Shown piece by piece: positions 1 through 6,337 of a stretch of DNA of 9,780 bases; positions within the stretch are counted from its first letter, which is position 1; each line of letters begins with the position of its first letter. Position numbers and translations under genes: made by a program. Source of the DNA: an uncultured Alphaproteobacteria bacterium (GTDB taxonomy: Bacteria > Pseudomonadota > Alphaproteobacteria > Puniceispirillales > UBA1172); contig CAJXME010000023.1 of assembly GCA_913056245.1 (NCBI GenBank), forward strand, positions 1 through 9,780, in the 5' to 3' direction. The notes beneath the pieces were generated by a model that worked only from the letters and a program-made list of their open reading frames with translations, ran no database searches and was not told the DNA's origin.

Positions 1-1585
1 GAAGAGCATCGGGCACCATCGCCCAATTCGCGGCGTGAACCGCATCATCTATCAACAGCGGCGCATGGATATCGGCATCTCGCTCAAAACTAGCGCCCAA
101 GGCAATTTGCCCATCGGACGCTTTGACCAAATAGCCGTTGAAACTGAGCGCGTGATCCAAGGCGATTTGCCCTTTTGGCAGATGACTTACCCGACCTGCG
201 GTGATCTGCAATGGCAATAATGGATCAATCCAGTTGGCTGTTAGCGCTGCCGCCCCCGCGCCAGATGCCAACACCACGCAATCAGCGTTAATATCCCCTT
301 GATTGGTGATCAATTGCCAAGCCCCTCCATCAAGGCATTTCATCTTCTCAACGCTCACGCCAAAACGAGTGTCGATTCCATCCAGCAGCGCCTTGGTCAG
401 CGCGCGCGGATCAACCCCGCCGCCTTCATGAAAAATGAGAGCTGGATCAGGGCAGGCAAAGCCAATCTCGCCTTCCAAGTCTTCCCCTTGAGCATGGGAC
501 AGTAAGGCTGGCGACCACGGGCGTTTTTGCAATTTGTCATAACGGGCTACTTCGCGGGTATTGGCGGCAAAAACCACGGCCTTATCCGCTAGATTAGCCC
601 CCTTAAGACGACCGAGCCATCGCGCATAACCATAGGATGCGATGGAAAGCCGCTCACTATCGCCGCCAATCGCGGTCAATCGCGGCGCTTGCAGGGCGGC
701 AATATTGCCCGACGCGCCATCCGCTGGCCCCTCACCTTTGCTCAAGACCATCAGATGCTGGCCATCCGCCAATTGAGGCTTTAAGGCTGCCGCCACCGAT
801 GCCCCCGCGATGCCCGCGCCGATAATCACAATATTCCTTGGTGTATGGGGCGGCGGTTGAACCTTTTGAGACGGTGTGCCTTCAAACCGCCCGGCAATGC
901 GATGACGTTTATGGCCATATCCATCGAGCCGCTGGACGCTAAACCCCGCCTCGATCAGCCCGTTTCGCACCGATCCAGCGGCTGTAAAACTGCCAAAACT
1001 TGCCCCTTCAGAAGAACGGCTGGCCATGGCGGTGAAAAATTCAGGCCGCCACATCTCCGGATTGGATGCGGGCGCAAACCCATCCAAGAACCACGCATCC
1101 GCCTGAAAGAGGCTATCGCGGATCATGGTGAGGCTATCCCCATAAAGAAAATCGATGGTGACTTTACCGCCGAAGAGATGGCGGCGATGTCGCCCCGGCC
1201 AAACCGGCGGCAAAATACTGATCATGTCATCCAAGAGGTGGGCTATCTCATGAAAAGGCGTTAAAACCGTGCGGATCACCTCAGCCGGAAGCGGGGCGAT
1301 TTCCGTGGTGATGTAATGAAGAGGCGGCGCCCCATCCCCTAGGCTGATCCAATGCTTCAATACCGCAAGGAAATTTAACCCTGTGCCAAAACCAGTTTCC
1401 GCGATCACCACCCGCTTACCGCTGGCCATACGACGGGGCAAATCATTGGCGTCAATAAACACCAATTCGGTTTCCGCAAGGCCATTTTCCGCTGAAAAAT
1501 AAAGATCGCCAAACCGCTCGCTTACCAAGCAAGGGCGGCCATCGCGGGTTTCGATCGTGACCTTTGGATCAAGAAGAGGCGTCAT
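1..1585 (-). CDS. mnmC: Bifunctional tRNA 5-methylaminomethyl-2-thiouridine biosynthesis protein MnmC (3' end outside window)
   Basis: MnmC completes the mnm5(s2)U34 modification in the wobble position of certain tRNAs. The FAD domain removes the carboxymethyl group from cmnm5U, and the methyltransferase domain methylates the product using SAM. The frame read from ATG at 1585 stays open for 528 codons to the left edge; the family is usually about 600-670 residues, so only the C-terminal part is missing. The N-terminal domain shows the SAM-binding loop GFGTGLNF (residues 65-72) and the hallmark FLDGFAPASNPEMW (from F166, with conserved Asp168). The FAD domain begins with NIVIIGAGIAGAS (from N251) and contains the family motif GASGN (290-294). 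An AGAGG ribosome binding site lies just upstream of the ATG. The gene starts 31 nt after the yciB-like gene, so the two are probably co-transcribed. The domain order is that of the fused bifunctional enzyme. What is seen leaves little doubt about the family. Confidence 0.93.
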   Translation of the reverse strand, partial: MTPLLDPKVTIETRDGRPCLVSERFGDLYFSAENGLAETELVFIDANDLPRRMASGKRVVIAETGFGTGLNFLAVLKHWISLGDGAPPLHYITTEIAPLPAEVIRTVLTPFHEIAHLLDDMISILPPVWPGRHRRHLFGGKVTIDFLYGDSLTMIRDSLFQADAWFLDGFAPASNPEMWRPEFFTAMASRSSEGASFGSFTAAGSVRNGLIEAGFSVQRLDGYGHKRHRIAGRFEGTPSQKVQPPPHTPRNIVIIGAGIAGASVAAALKPQLADGQHLMVLSKGEGPADGASGNIAALQAPRLTAIGGDSERLSIASYGYARWLGRLKGANLADKAVVFAANTREVARYDKLQKRPWSPALLSHAQGEDLEGEIGFACPDPALIFHEGGGVDPRALTKALLDGIDTRFGVSVEKMKCLDGGAWQLITNQGDINADCVVLASGAGAAALTANWIDPLLPLQITAGRVSHLPKGQIALDHALSFNGYLVKASDGQIALGASFERDADIHAPLLIDDAVHAANWAMVPDAL

Positions 1586-1616
1586 GACCTCTGCATAGCA
1601 GAACAGCACAACGCCG

Positions 1617-2153
1617 TCATGTCTTGATCCGCCCTCGCATGGTCAGGGGCAATTGCGCGAGCATAAAAACGCCGCTTGCAGGCGCGAAGATAAAGGTTTT
1701 GACCCAAACCCATCCCTCATCGTCTAAGTTACGCCACGCCAGTTCATTGGCGATGGCCATGGCGGTAAAGAACATCCCCCAGCGCAGGCTCAGACTCATC
1801 CATGTGGCGTCATCAAGGTCAAATTGACCCTCAAAAAACCGTTTCATCATCGCGGTTTTCATCATAATTCCGCCCAGCAAAACCACGGCAAAACCGCCAT
1901 TAAAGACCGTCGGTTGAATTTTGATAAAAATCGACGCGTCGAGAAGAACCGCCAAGATTGTGAAAATCACGGCAAGGACCACCGAATATAAGGGAAATAA
2001 CGCCACCCGCTTTTGCCGCCACCACGCATAGGCCATCAAGCCAACACCGAGGAGCGCGGAGATCACCGCGGCCATGAAAATGCCGCCCCATTGAAAGCCG
2101 AGGAAAAACCCGGCGAGCGGTAATATTTCAATGAAGAACGCGAAAAGGCGCAT
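1617..2153 (-). CDS. yciB: YciB/IspZ-family inner membrane septation protein A
   Basis: A 178-residue, very hydrophobic protein with about five membrane segments, the normal size for the YciB (intracellular septation protein A) family. Members sit in the inner membrane and help envelope synthesis and cell division; the molecular activity is not well defined. Family signatures include IQPTVFNGGFAVVLLGG (79-95), followed by a K-rich turn with KRFF (104-107), LDDATW (113-118), then RWGMFFTAMAIANELAW (124-140). I chose ATG at 2153 (MRLFAFFIEILPL) because it matches the family N-terminus. An in-frame upstream ATG at 2207 would add 18 residues lying wholly inside the preceding gene. The start is only 4 nt beyond the stop codon of the DUF3833 gene and has no clear ribosome binding site, so translational coupling is likely. 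mnmC follows 31 nt downstream. Confidence 0.9.
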   Translation of the reverse strand: MRLFAFFIEILPLAGFFLGFQWGGIFMAAVISALLGVGLMAYAWWRQKRVALFPLYSVVLAVIFTILAVLLDASIFIKIQPTVFNGGFAVVLLGGIMMKTAMMKRFFEGQFDLDDATWMSLSLRWGMFFTAMAIANELAWRNLDDEGWVWVKTFIFAPASGVFMLAQLPLTMRGRIKT

Positions 2154-2157
2154 ACCG

Positions 2158-2775
2158 CTACCAGCGCTCAAGGTTAAGGGGGAGCACCGATTGCGCCGCC
2201 TCCCCACGCAGAAACGCTAAGGTGACGGAACCAATCTCAAAGCCATATTTGCTGATATAAGCGCGGTTGATCGCCACCTGATCATCCTGCTGATAAATCC
2301 AATCGTCAAAATGAACGCGAAAAGCGCCGTCATCGGTCACCAGATCAATGTCATAAGACCAATTGAGGGCGTTGCCCGCCACAACCCCTTGCGCCATGCC
2401 TGCGATATCCGCCGCTTGCCCGCGATATTGCACCAGCCCATCCGCCGTTCGGCCTTGATTGGCGATGGTCCAAACGCGCTTGGCCTTCTCGCCATCATCA
2501 TAGAGAAAAGTTTCATCTAAAGTTAGGGTGTTGCCTTCCACAATGCCATTGATATGGACACGGAACTGCCGCTTCACATCGCCAAAACGATCTTCAAACA
2601 CACCAAAAGCCACGGTCTCCCCCTCAAAAAACTCTTCCAAGGACAGAGACGGCGTTTTTTCAGCCTGTTGCATGACCGGTTGAGGGGCTCGAAATTCGAT
2701 AAAAAGGGCAAGCCCGCCAATCACGGCCAAACCAAGGGTCAAAAGTTTCAGCCAAAACAGAATAAAGCGCGCCAT
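2158..2775 (-). CDS. DUF3833 family protein, N-terminally membrane-anchored
   Basis: A 205-residue protein that I recognise as DUF3833, a family of unknown function. It has one N-terminal hydrophobic segment (about residues 7-27) after a short basic start, then a soluble domain probably exported to the periplasm. The conserved pattern is clear: EEFFEGETVAFGVFEDRFG (47-65), RQFRVHINGIVEGNTLTLDE (69-88), LYDDGE (91-96), RVWTI (100-104), YRGQAADIAGMAQGVVAGNAL (117-137), HFDDWIYQQDDQVAINRA (155-172) and SKYGFEIGSVTLAF (175-188). Many homologues in other proteobacteria are lipoproteins, but here there is no lipobox cysteine after the hydrophobic stretch, so it should be anchored by an uncleaved helix. 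A GGAAGAG ribosome binding site lies 8 nt from ATG 2775. It is separated from the upstream ABM gene by 75 nt and almost abuts the yciB-like gene. Family assignment is firm; function is unknown. Confidence 0.85.
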   Translation of the reverse strand: MARFILFWLKLLTLGLAVIGGLALFIEFRAPQPVMQQAEKTPSLSLEEFFEGETVAFGVFEDRFGDVKRQFRVHINGIVEGNTLTLDETFLYDDGEKAKRVWTIANQGRTADGLVQYRGQAADIAGMAQGVVAGNALNWSYDIDLVTDDGAFRVHFDDWIYQQDDQVAINRAYISKYGFEIGSVTLAFLRGEAAQSVLPLNLERW

Positions 2776-2850
2776 GGGGAGGTCTCTTCCAATCAGGTTT
2801 ACACGGTTTTGACTTAGCGCAAAACCAATCTGGGAAAAGCCCTCGTACGG

Positions 2851-3147
2851 TCACGCCCCTGCAAAATGCTGGTCGTAATGCGTGACCAGTTTATCTTTAA
2901 CCATGCTCTTAATTTTACCGCTGAAATCACTGTAATGACTTGTTATTAAGTGATCATCAAAAGCGTTTTTATCGCGGTAGACTTCATAGAGGCTCACCAT
3001 ATCGGGATTATCGCTATGGCAAAGCACATCAAATTGCAAACACCCCTCTTCTTTCGCCATGGAGTTTTGCGCTTGGGTTTTTATGATGGGCATGAATTGA
3101 TCCGCCATCCCGTCATTGAGGGTGAAGGTCACCATAATTGCATACAT
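2851..3147 (-). CDS. Small ABM-fold putative quinol monooxygenase (antibiotic biosynthesis monooxygenase family)
   Basis: A 98-residue protein of the ABM (antibiotic biosynthesis monooxygenase, YgiN-like) superfamily: small dimeric ferredoxin-like proteins, some of which oxidise quinols or aromatic compounds without metal or flavin cofactors. The pattern runs from a beta strand MYAIMVTFTLNDG, a helix with an IKTQAQNSM turn, EEGCLQFDVLCHSDNPDMVSLYEVY, to AFDDHLITSHYSDF, the usual signature of the family. ATG 3147 was chosen over a longer in-frame ATG at 3192. It gives the standard family length and has a GGGAGG ribosome binding site (3154-3159) 6 nt upstream; the longer start would overlap the preceding gene. 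It follows the decarboxylating dehydrogenase by 14 nt, so it belongs to the same operon. The substrate is unknown. A catabolic accessory role or a reactive-carbonyl clean-up role would fit the context, but that is inference. Confidence 0.85.
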   Translation of the reverse strand: MYAIMVTFTLNDGMADQFMPIIKTQAQNSMAKEEGCLQFDVLCHSDNPDMVSLYEVYRDKNAFDDHLITSHYSDFSGKIKSMVKDKLVTHYDQHFAGA

Positions 3148-3161
3148 ATTTAGCCTCCCGT

Positions 3162-4268
3162 TTAAGCCGTTGCGTTTTCGCAAAGGGAACACAAAGTTTC
3201 CGTGATGGCGTTCGTTCCCATATCGCCACCAAATTCTTTAGGCCGCAACGCGTGATCGGAAAACCCCTGCTCCACGGCCTTTTCAATGATTTGCGCGGCA
3301 TCCGCATAGGGGGATTGCCCGGTTTTTTCCGCCAGATAATCCAGCATCAGCGCCGCGCTTAAAATGGTCGCCAAGGGATTGGCTTTATCCTGCCCCATAA
3401 TATCCGGCGCGCTGCCATGGGCGGGTTGGAACAGCCCCGTGGTATCGCCAATCTCGCCGCAAGACGCCATGCCCATGCCGCCCACCAGCCCAGCGGCCAA
3501 ATCCGACAGGATATCGCCAAACATATTTTCCGTGACCAGAACATCGAAATTCCAAGGCTGGCGGATCAATTCCAGCGCCATGGCGTCGACATATTGATAA
3601 CTGGTTTCAACCAATGGAAATTCTGATTTCACTTCATCAAAAATCTTACGAAAGAACGCCATCGCGTTAAATACATTGGCTTTATCAACGCAAGTGAGTT
3701 TTCCCTGACGGCCACGCTGACGGCGTTTTTCCGCCAAACGAAAAGCAAAGCGATGGAGTTTTTCCGTGGTGGGACGGGTGATGCGCAAGGTTTCTTCAAC
3801 GGCGTGATCGCCTTCAATCTTGCTTCGGCCATGGACGGCGGCGGTGTAAAAAAGCCCTTCGGTACTCTCGCGGATCAACACCAAATCGATCCCTGCCGCT
3901 TCTGGTGCGGCTAATTTTTGCGGGGCATTGGGATAGGCTTTGACCGGGCGAACCCCAGCATAAAGACCATAACGATCACGAAGACGCAAATGCGGCGAGA
4001 TTTCCGTGCCATCTTGATGGCGAATAGACGGCAGGCCAATCGCGCCTAAAAAAATCGCTTCAGCCTTGCCCGCGCGTTCTTCACCACCCGGTTCGATATC
4101 AATACCTTCCGCCGCGTAATAACCCGCGCCCGCGTTAATTTCATCCAGATGAGGCATGGCGCAACCCACACGGCGTAAGGCGATTTCCATCACCTGAAGG
4201 GCGGAGTCAATCACGTCGCCGCCAATGCCATCGCCTTTGATGACCGCAATATTGCTGGTCACGCGCAT
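3162..4268 (-). CDS. Isocitrate/isopropylmalate-family NAD-dependent decarboxylating dehydrogenase (LeuB/tartrate dehydrogenase-like)
   Basis: A 368-residue member of the beta-decarboxylating dehydrogenase family, which oxidises a 2-hydroxy-3-carboxy acid with NAD(P) and releases CO2. It has GDGIG near the N-terminus (12-16), substrate-binding arginines in RLRDRYGLYAGVRP (95-108) and R133, the catalytic lysine in DKANVF (K196), the metal-binding aspartates D228 (YVDAM), D252 and D256 (TENMFGDILSDLAAG), and the cofactor loop HGSAPDI (284-290), whose Asp-Ile suggests NAD rather than NADP. The active-site segment reads RESTEGLFY rather than the RELTGGIYF of true LeuB. It therefore looks more like the isocitrate/homoisocitrate/tartrate side of the family, and I give no gene name. 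Phe140 sits where the catalytic Tyr is normally found, with Tyr141 next to it. The gene overlaps the FAD oxidoreductase stop by 10 nt, indicating coupled translation. No leuC or leuD is nearby, which argues against a leucine role. Confidence 0.85.
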   Translation of the reverse strand: MRVTSNIAVIKGDGIGGDVIDSALQVMEIALRRVGCAMPHLDEINAGAGYYAAEGIDIEPGGEERAGKAEAIFLGAIGLPSIRHQDGTEISPHLRLRDRYGLYAGVRPVKAYPNAPQKLAAPEAAGIDLVLIRESTEGLFYTAAVHGRSKIEGDHAVEETLRITRPTTEKLHRFAFRLAEKRRQRGRQGKLTCVDKANVFNAMAFFRKIFDEVKSEFPLVETSYQYVDAMALELIRQPWNFDVLVTENMFGDILSDLAAGLVGGMGMASCGEIGDTTGLFQPAHGSAPDIMGQDKANPLATILSAALMLDYLAEKTGQSPYADAAQIIEKAVEQGFSDHALRPKEFGGDMGTNAITETLCSLCENATA

Positions 4269-5371
4269 GATTTGGCCCGATCCGCAAACCGCGCCGGCGA
4301 AAGCGATGCCTTCAGCCCAGCATCAACCTCTTGTTCTAAAATCGAATGAGCGGCGAAAAGCGATAGAGCCGGTGACGTTTGGATGCCGTAGCCGCCTTGA
4401 CCCGCCAGCCAGAAAAACCCGCGGTGATCAGGATCAAACCCCGCCACCGGATCATGATCCGGCGCAAAACTCCTCAGCCCCGCCCAAGACCGCTCAATCC
4501 GCGTGACCTCAAGGGTTGTTTTTTGGCTGAACCGATCAATGCCTTCCGCCAATACCATATCATCAGGATAGGCGTCATGCGCTTCCACGGGGTCTTGGTC
4601 GGCTGGTGAGATCATCAAGCGACCCGCATCAGGCTTGGCGTACCAATTTTCAGCGGCAGGAACAAACATTGGCCAAGCCGCGCTGCCTTCAGGGCCGGGG
4701 ATCATCACGGCCGACCGACGCTTTGGGGTGATGTGGCACGGCGCCACCCCGGCCATCAGCGCAATTTGATCCGCCCAAGCCCCCGCCGCGTTCACCACGA
4801 TTGGCGCTTCATAAAGATTATCGCTTGTTTTGACCTGCCATGTGCCATTTACCATCGCGGTGATGGCGTGCGCCGGCTGATTTTTTTGCAAATCCGCGCC
4901 AGCGTTTCGCGCTTGGCGTTGGAAGCAGGTGAACAATTGATGGACATCCACTTCGCTCGCGCCCGATTCATAGACGGCGCGCTGAACCAGCGTTTCGTTT
5001 AAGATGGGTACCAGCGATTTTGCGCCTTGAGCATCGATGATCTCAAGCCCATGACTGCCGTCGATATAGGCGTCAAACGCCGCGCTATCATCGCCGAAAT
5101 CAATGGTCATCTGGCCGCGAGGGCTAAGAAGCGGGGTTTCAGAAAACTCATCGTGATTTCGGAAGAAATCTTCGGAAAGCCGGTTCAATTGACGGATCAC
5201 CGGCGGCCCATAATTCACGATGAACATCGCCGCTGACCGACCCGTCGAATGATAAGCGAATTGATCTTCGGCTTCCAAAAGGACGACGCTGCGATCCCCC
5301 GCAAGCCGCGCGGCCAAACTCATGCCCGCGATGCCGCCGCCGATGATGATGACATCTGCTGTTGTGGTCAT
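4259..5371 (-). CDS. FAD-dependent oxidoreductase, D-arginine dehydrogenase (DauA)-like
   Basis: A 370-residue DAO-family flavoprotein that by homology oxidises the alpha-amine of a D-amino acid (or a related amine) to an imine, which hydrolyses to a 2-oxo acid. The N-terminal FAD site is DVIIIGGGIAG (6-16) with the ribose-binding E33. The segment HSTGRSAAMFIVNYG (41-55), then LLSPRG, VNAAGAWAD (193-201), PKRRSA (216-221), WYAKPDAG (243-250), WAGLRSF (296-302) and GFFWLAGQGGYGIQTSPA closely follows D-arginine dehydrogenase as I remember it, including Tyr54, Arg219, Tyr244 and Arg300 at the active site. The residue equivalent to the Glu that holds the substrate guanidinium appears to be Gln87, so arginine may not be the substrate. 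The start overlaps the mmsB stop as ATGA, and the 3' end overlaps the next dehydrogenase by 10 nt. The family is firm; the substrate is open. Confidence 0.85.
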   Translation of the reverse strand: MTTTADVIIIGGGIAGMSLAARLAGDRSVVLLEAEDQFAYHSTGRSAAMFIVNYGPPVIRQLNRLSEDFFRNHDEFSETPLLSPRGQMTIDFGDDSAAFDAYIDGSHGLEIIDAQGAKSLVPILNETLVQRAVYESGASEVDVHQLFTCFQRQARNAGADLQKNQPAHAITAMVNGTWQVKTSDNLYEAPIVVNAAGAWADQIALMAGVAPCHITPKRRSAVMIPGPEGSAAWPMFVPAAENWYAKPDAGRLMISPADQDPVEAHDAYPDDMVLAEGIDRFSQKTTLEVTRIERSWAGLRSFAPDHDPVAGFDPDHRGFFWLAGQGGYGIQTSPALSLFAAHSILEQEVDAGLKASLSPARFADRAKSCA

Positions 5372-6243
5372 GCGCCGCGACCCTTTTGCTCAAAAAGCGG
5401 CAACATGGCGGAGAAATCCTTGCCCTTACCGCCTTCATCCTCGACAAACCGGCGGTAGAGATCGAGCGCCGCCGCTCCCAATGGCGTGGCCGCATCCACC
5501 TGCTCGGCGGCTTCTTGCGATAAAGCCATGTCTTTCACCATCAATTCCGCCGCAAACCCGGGCTTATAGCCGTTATCCGCGGGCGATTGAGGGCCGATCC
5601 CCGGCGCCGGGCAATAGGTGTTGATCGACCAACTCGCCCCAGATGAGGTCGAAACCACGTCAAACATCTTCTGGCGATCAAGCCCCAGTTTATCAGCCAG
5701 CGCGAAGGCTTCACAGGTCGCGATCATGGTGACGCCAAGGATCATATTGTTGCAGATTTTCGCCGATTGCCCCGCGCCAGACGCGCCGCAGTGAACGGCT
5801 TTCTGCCCCATGATCTCAAAAAGCGGCGCCGCGAGCGCAAAGCCAGCCTCACTGCCACCCGCCATAAAGGTTAAGGTTCCCGCAGACGCGCCGCCAATGC
5901 CGCCGGATACCGGCGCATCCACTGCCAAAACCCCGAAGGCTTCCGCGTCTTTAGCGACCGCCACCGCACTGGCCACATCAACGGTGGAGCAATCGACAAA
6001 CCCAGCGCCCGCGGACATTTGCGGCAGAATTTCCGCCGCCACTTGACGAAGAATAGCGCCATTGGGCAGCATCGTGATGACAACATCTTGGCCTTTCGCC
6101 GCCGCCGCCGCCGTTTCCGCCATGGTAAGGCCATCGAGCGCTTTGACCACCACGTCAAATCCCGTCACCTCATGACCAGCCGCCACCAGATTAGCGGCCA
6201 TCGGCGCGCCCATATTGCCCAGACCAATGAATCCTATTTTCAT
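5368..6243 (-). CDS. mmsB: 3-hydroxyisobutyrate dehydrogenase
   Basis: A 291-residue beta-hydroxyacid dehydrogenase that oxidises 3-hydroxyisobutyrate to methylmalonate semialdehyde with NAD+, a step of valine breakdown. The nucleotide-binding motif GFIGLGNMG (4-12) is followed by Asp30 (FDV), which favours NAD. Then come the substrate loop DAPVSGG (109-115), the catalytic lysine K162 in GQSAKICNNM, and KDFS (275-278). The stretch STSSGASWS (198-206) followed by YCPAPG (210-215) and SPADNGYKPGF (220-230) is typical of true 3-hydroxyisobutyrate dehydrogenases rather than tartronate semialdehyde reductases. An AAAGGAG ribosome binding site (6250-6256) lies 6 nt before ATG 6243. It is the first gene of the minus-strand cluster, 94 nt after znuA, and overlaps the FAD oxidoreductase by 4 nt. 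No other valine-pathway genes are in the window, so the enzyme may serve a different hydroxy acid here. Confidence 0.9.
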   Translation of the reverse strand: MKIGFIGLGNMGAPMAANLVAAGHEVTGFDVVVKALDGLTMAETAAAAAKGQDVVITMLPNGAILRQVAAEILPQMSAGAGFVDCSTVDVASAVAVAKDAEAFGVLAVDAPVSGGIGGASAGTLTFMAGGSEAGFALAAPLFEIMGQKAVHCGASGAGQSAKICNNMILGVTMIATCEAFALADKLGLDRQKMFDVVSTSSGASWSINTYCPAPGIGPQSPADNGYKPGFAAELMVKDMALSQEAAEQVDAATPLGAAALDLYRRFVEDEGGKGKDFSAMLPLFEQKGRGA

Positions 6244-6337
6244 CAGATGCTCCTTTAATCTATCGAGAAAAGAGCCTAGCCCGTCTCACCCGTCGCATCA
6301 ACCGCATAGCGCATCAGATGATGCAAAACCTGAAGAT

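Noticed and set aside
2154..2207. Longer start (ATG 2207) for the yciB-like gene
   Set aside because: The extra 18 residues are polar and basic, overlap the DUF3833 gene and are not part of the family N-terminus.
2805..2826. Hairpin GGTTTTG...CAAAACC in the gap between the ABM and DUF3833 genes
   Set aside because: A 7-bp AT-rich stem with an 8-nt loop and no T tract on either side; too weak to call a terminator or riboswitch.
3162..4268. Naming the dehydrogenase leuB
   Set aside because: The substrate motif is RESTEGLFY rather than that of 3-isopropylmalate dehydrogenase, and no leuC, leuD or leuA is nearby.
6311..6324. Palindrome GCATCAGATGATGC between znuA and mmsB as a terminator
   Set aside because: Short stem and no T run on the znuA strand; could be chance. 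CGCAT occurs three times nearby (6294, 6303, 6310) at uneven spacing and is not a clear repeat.
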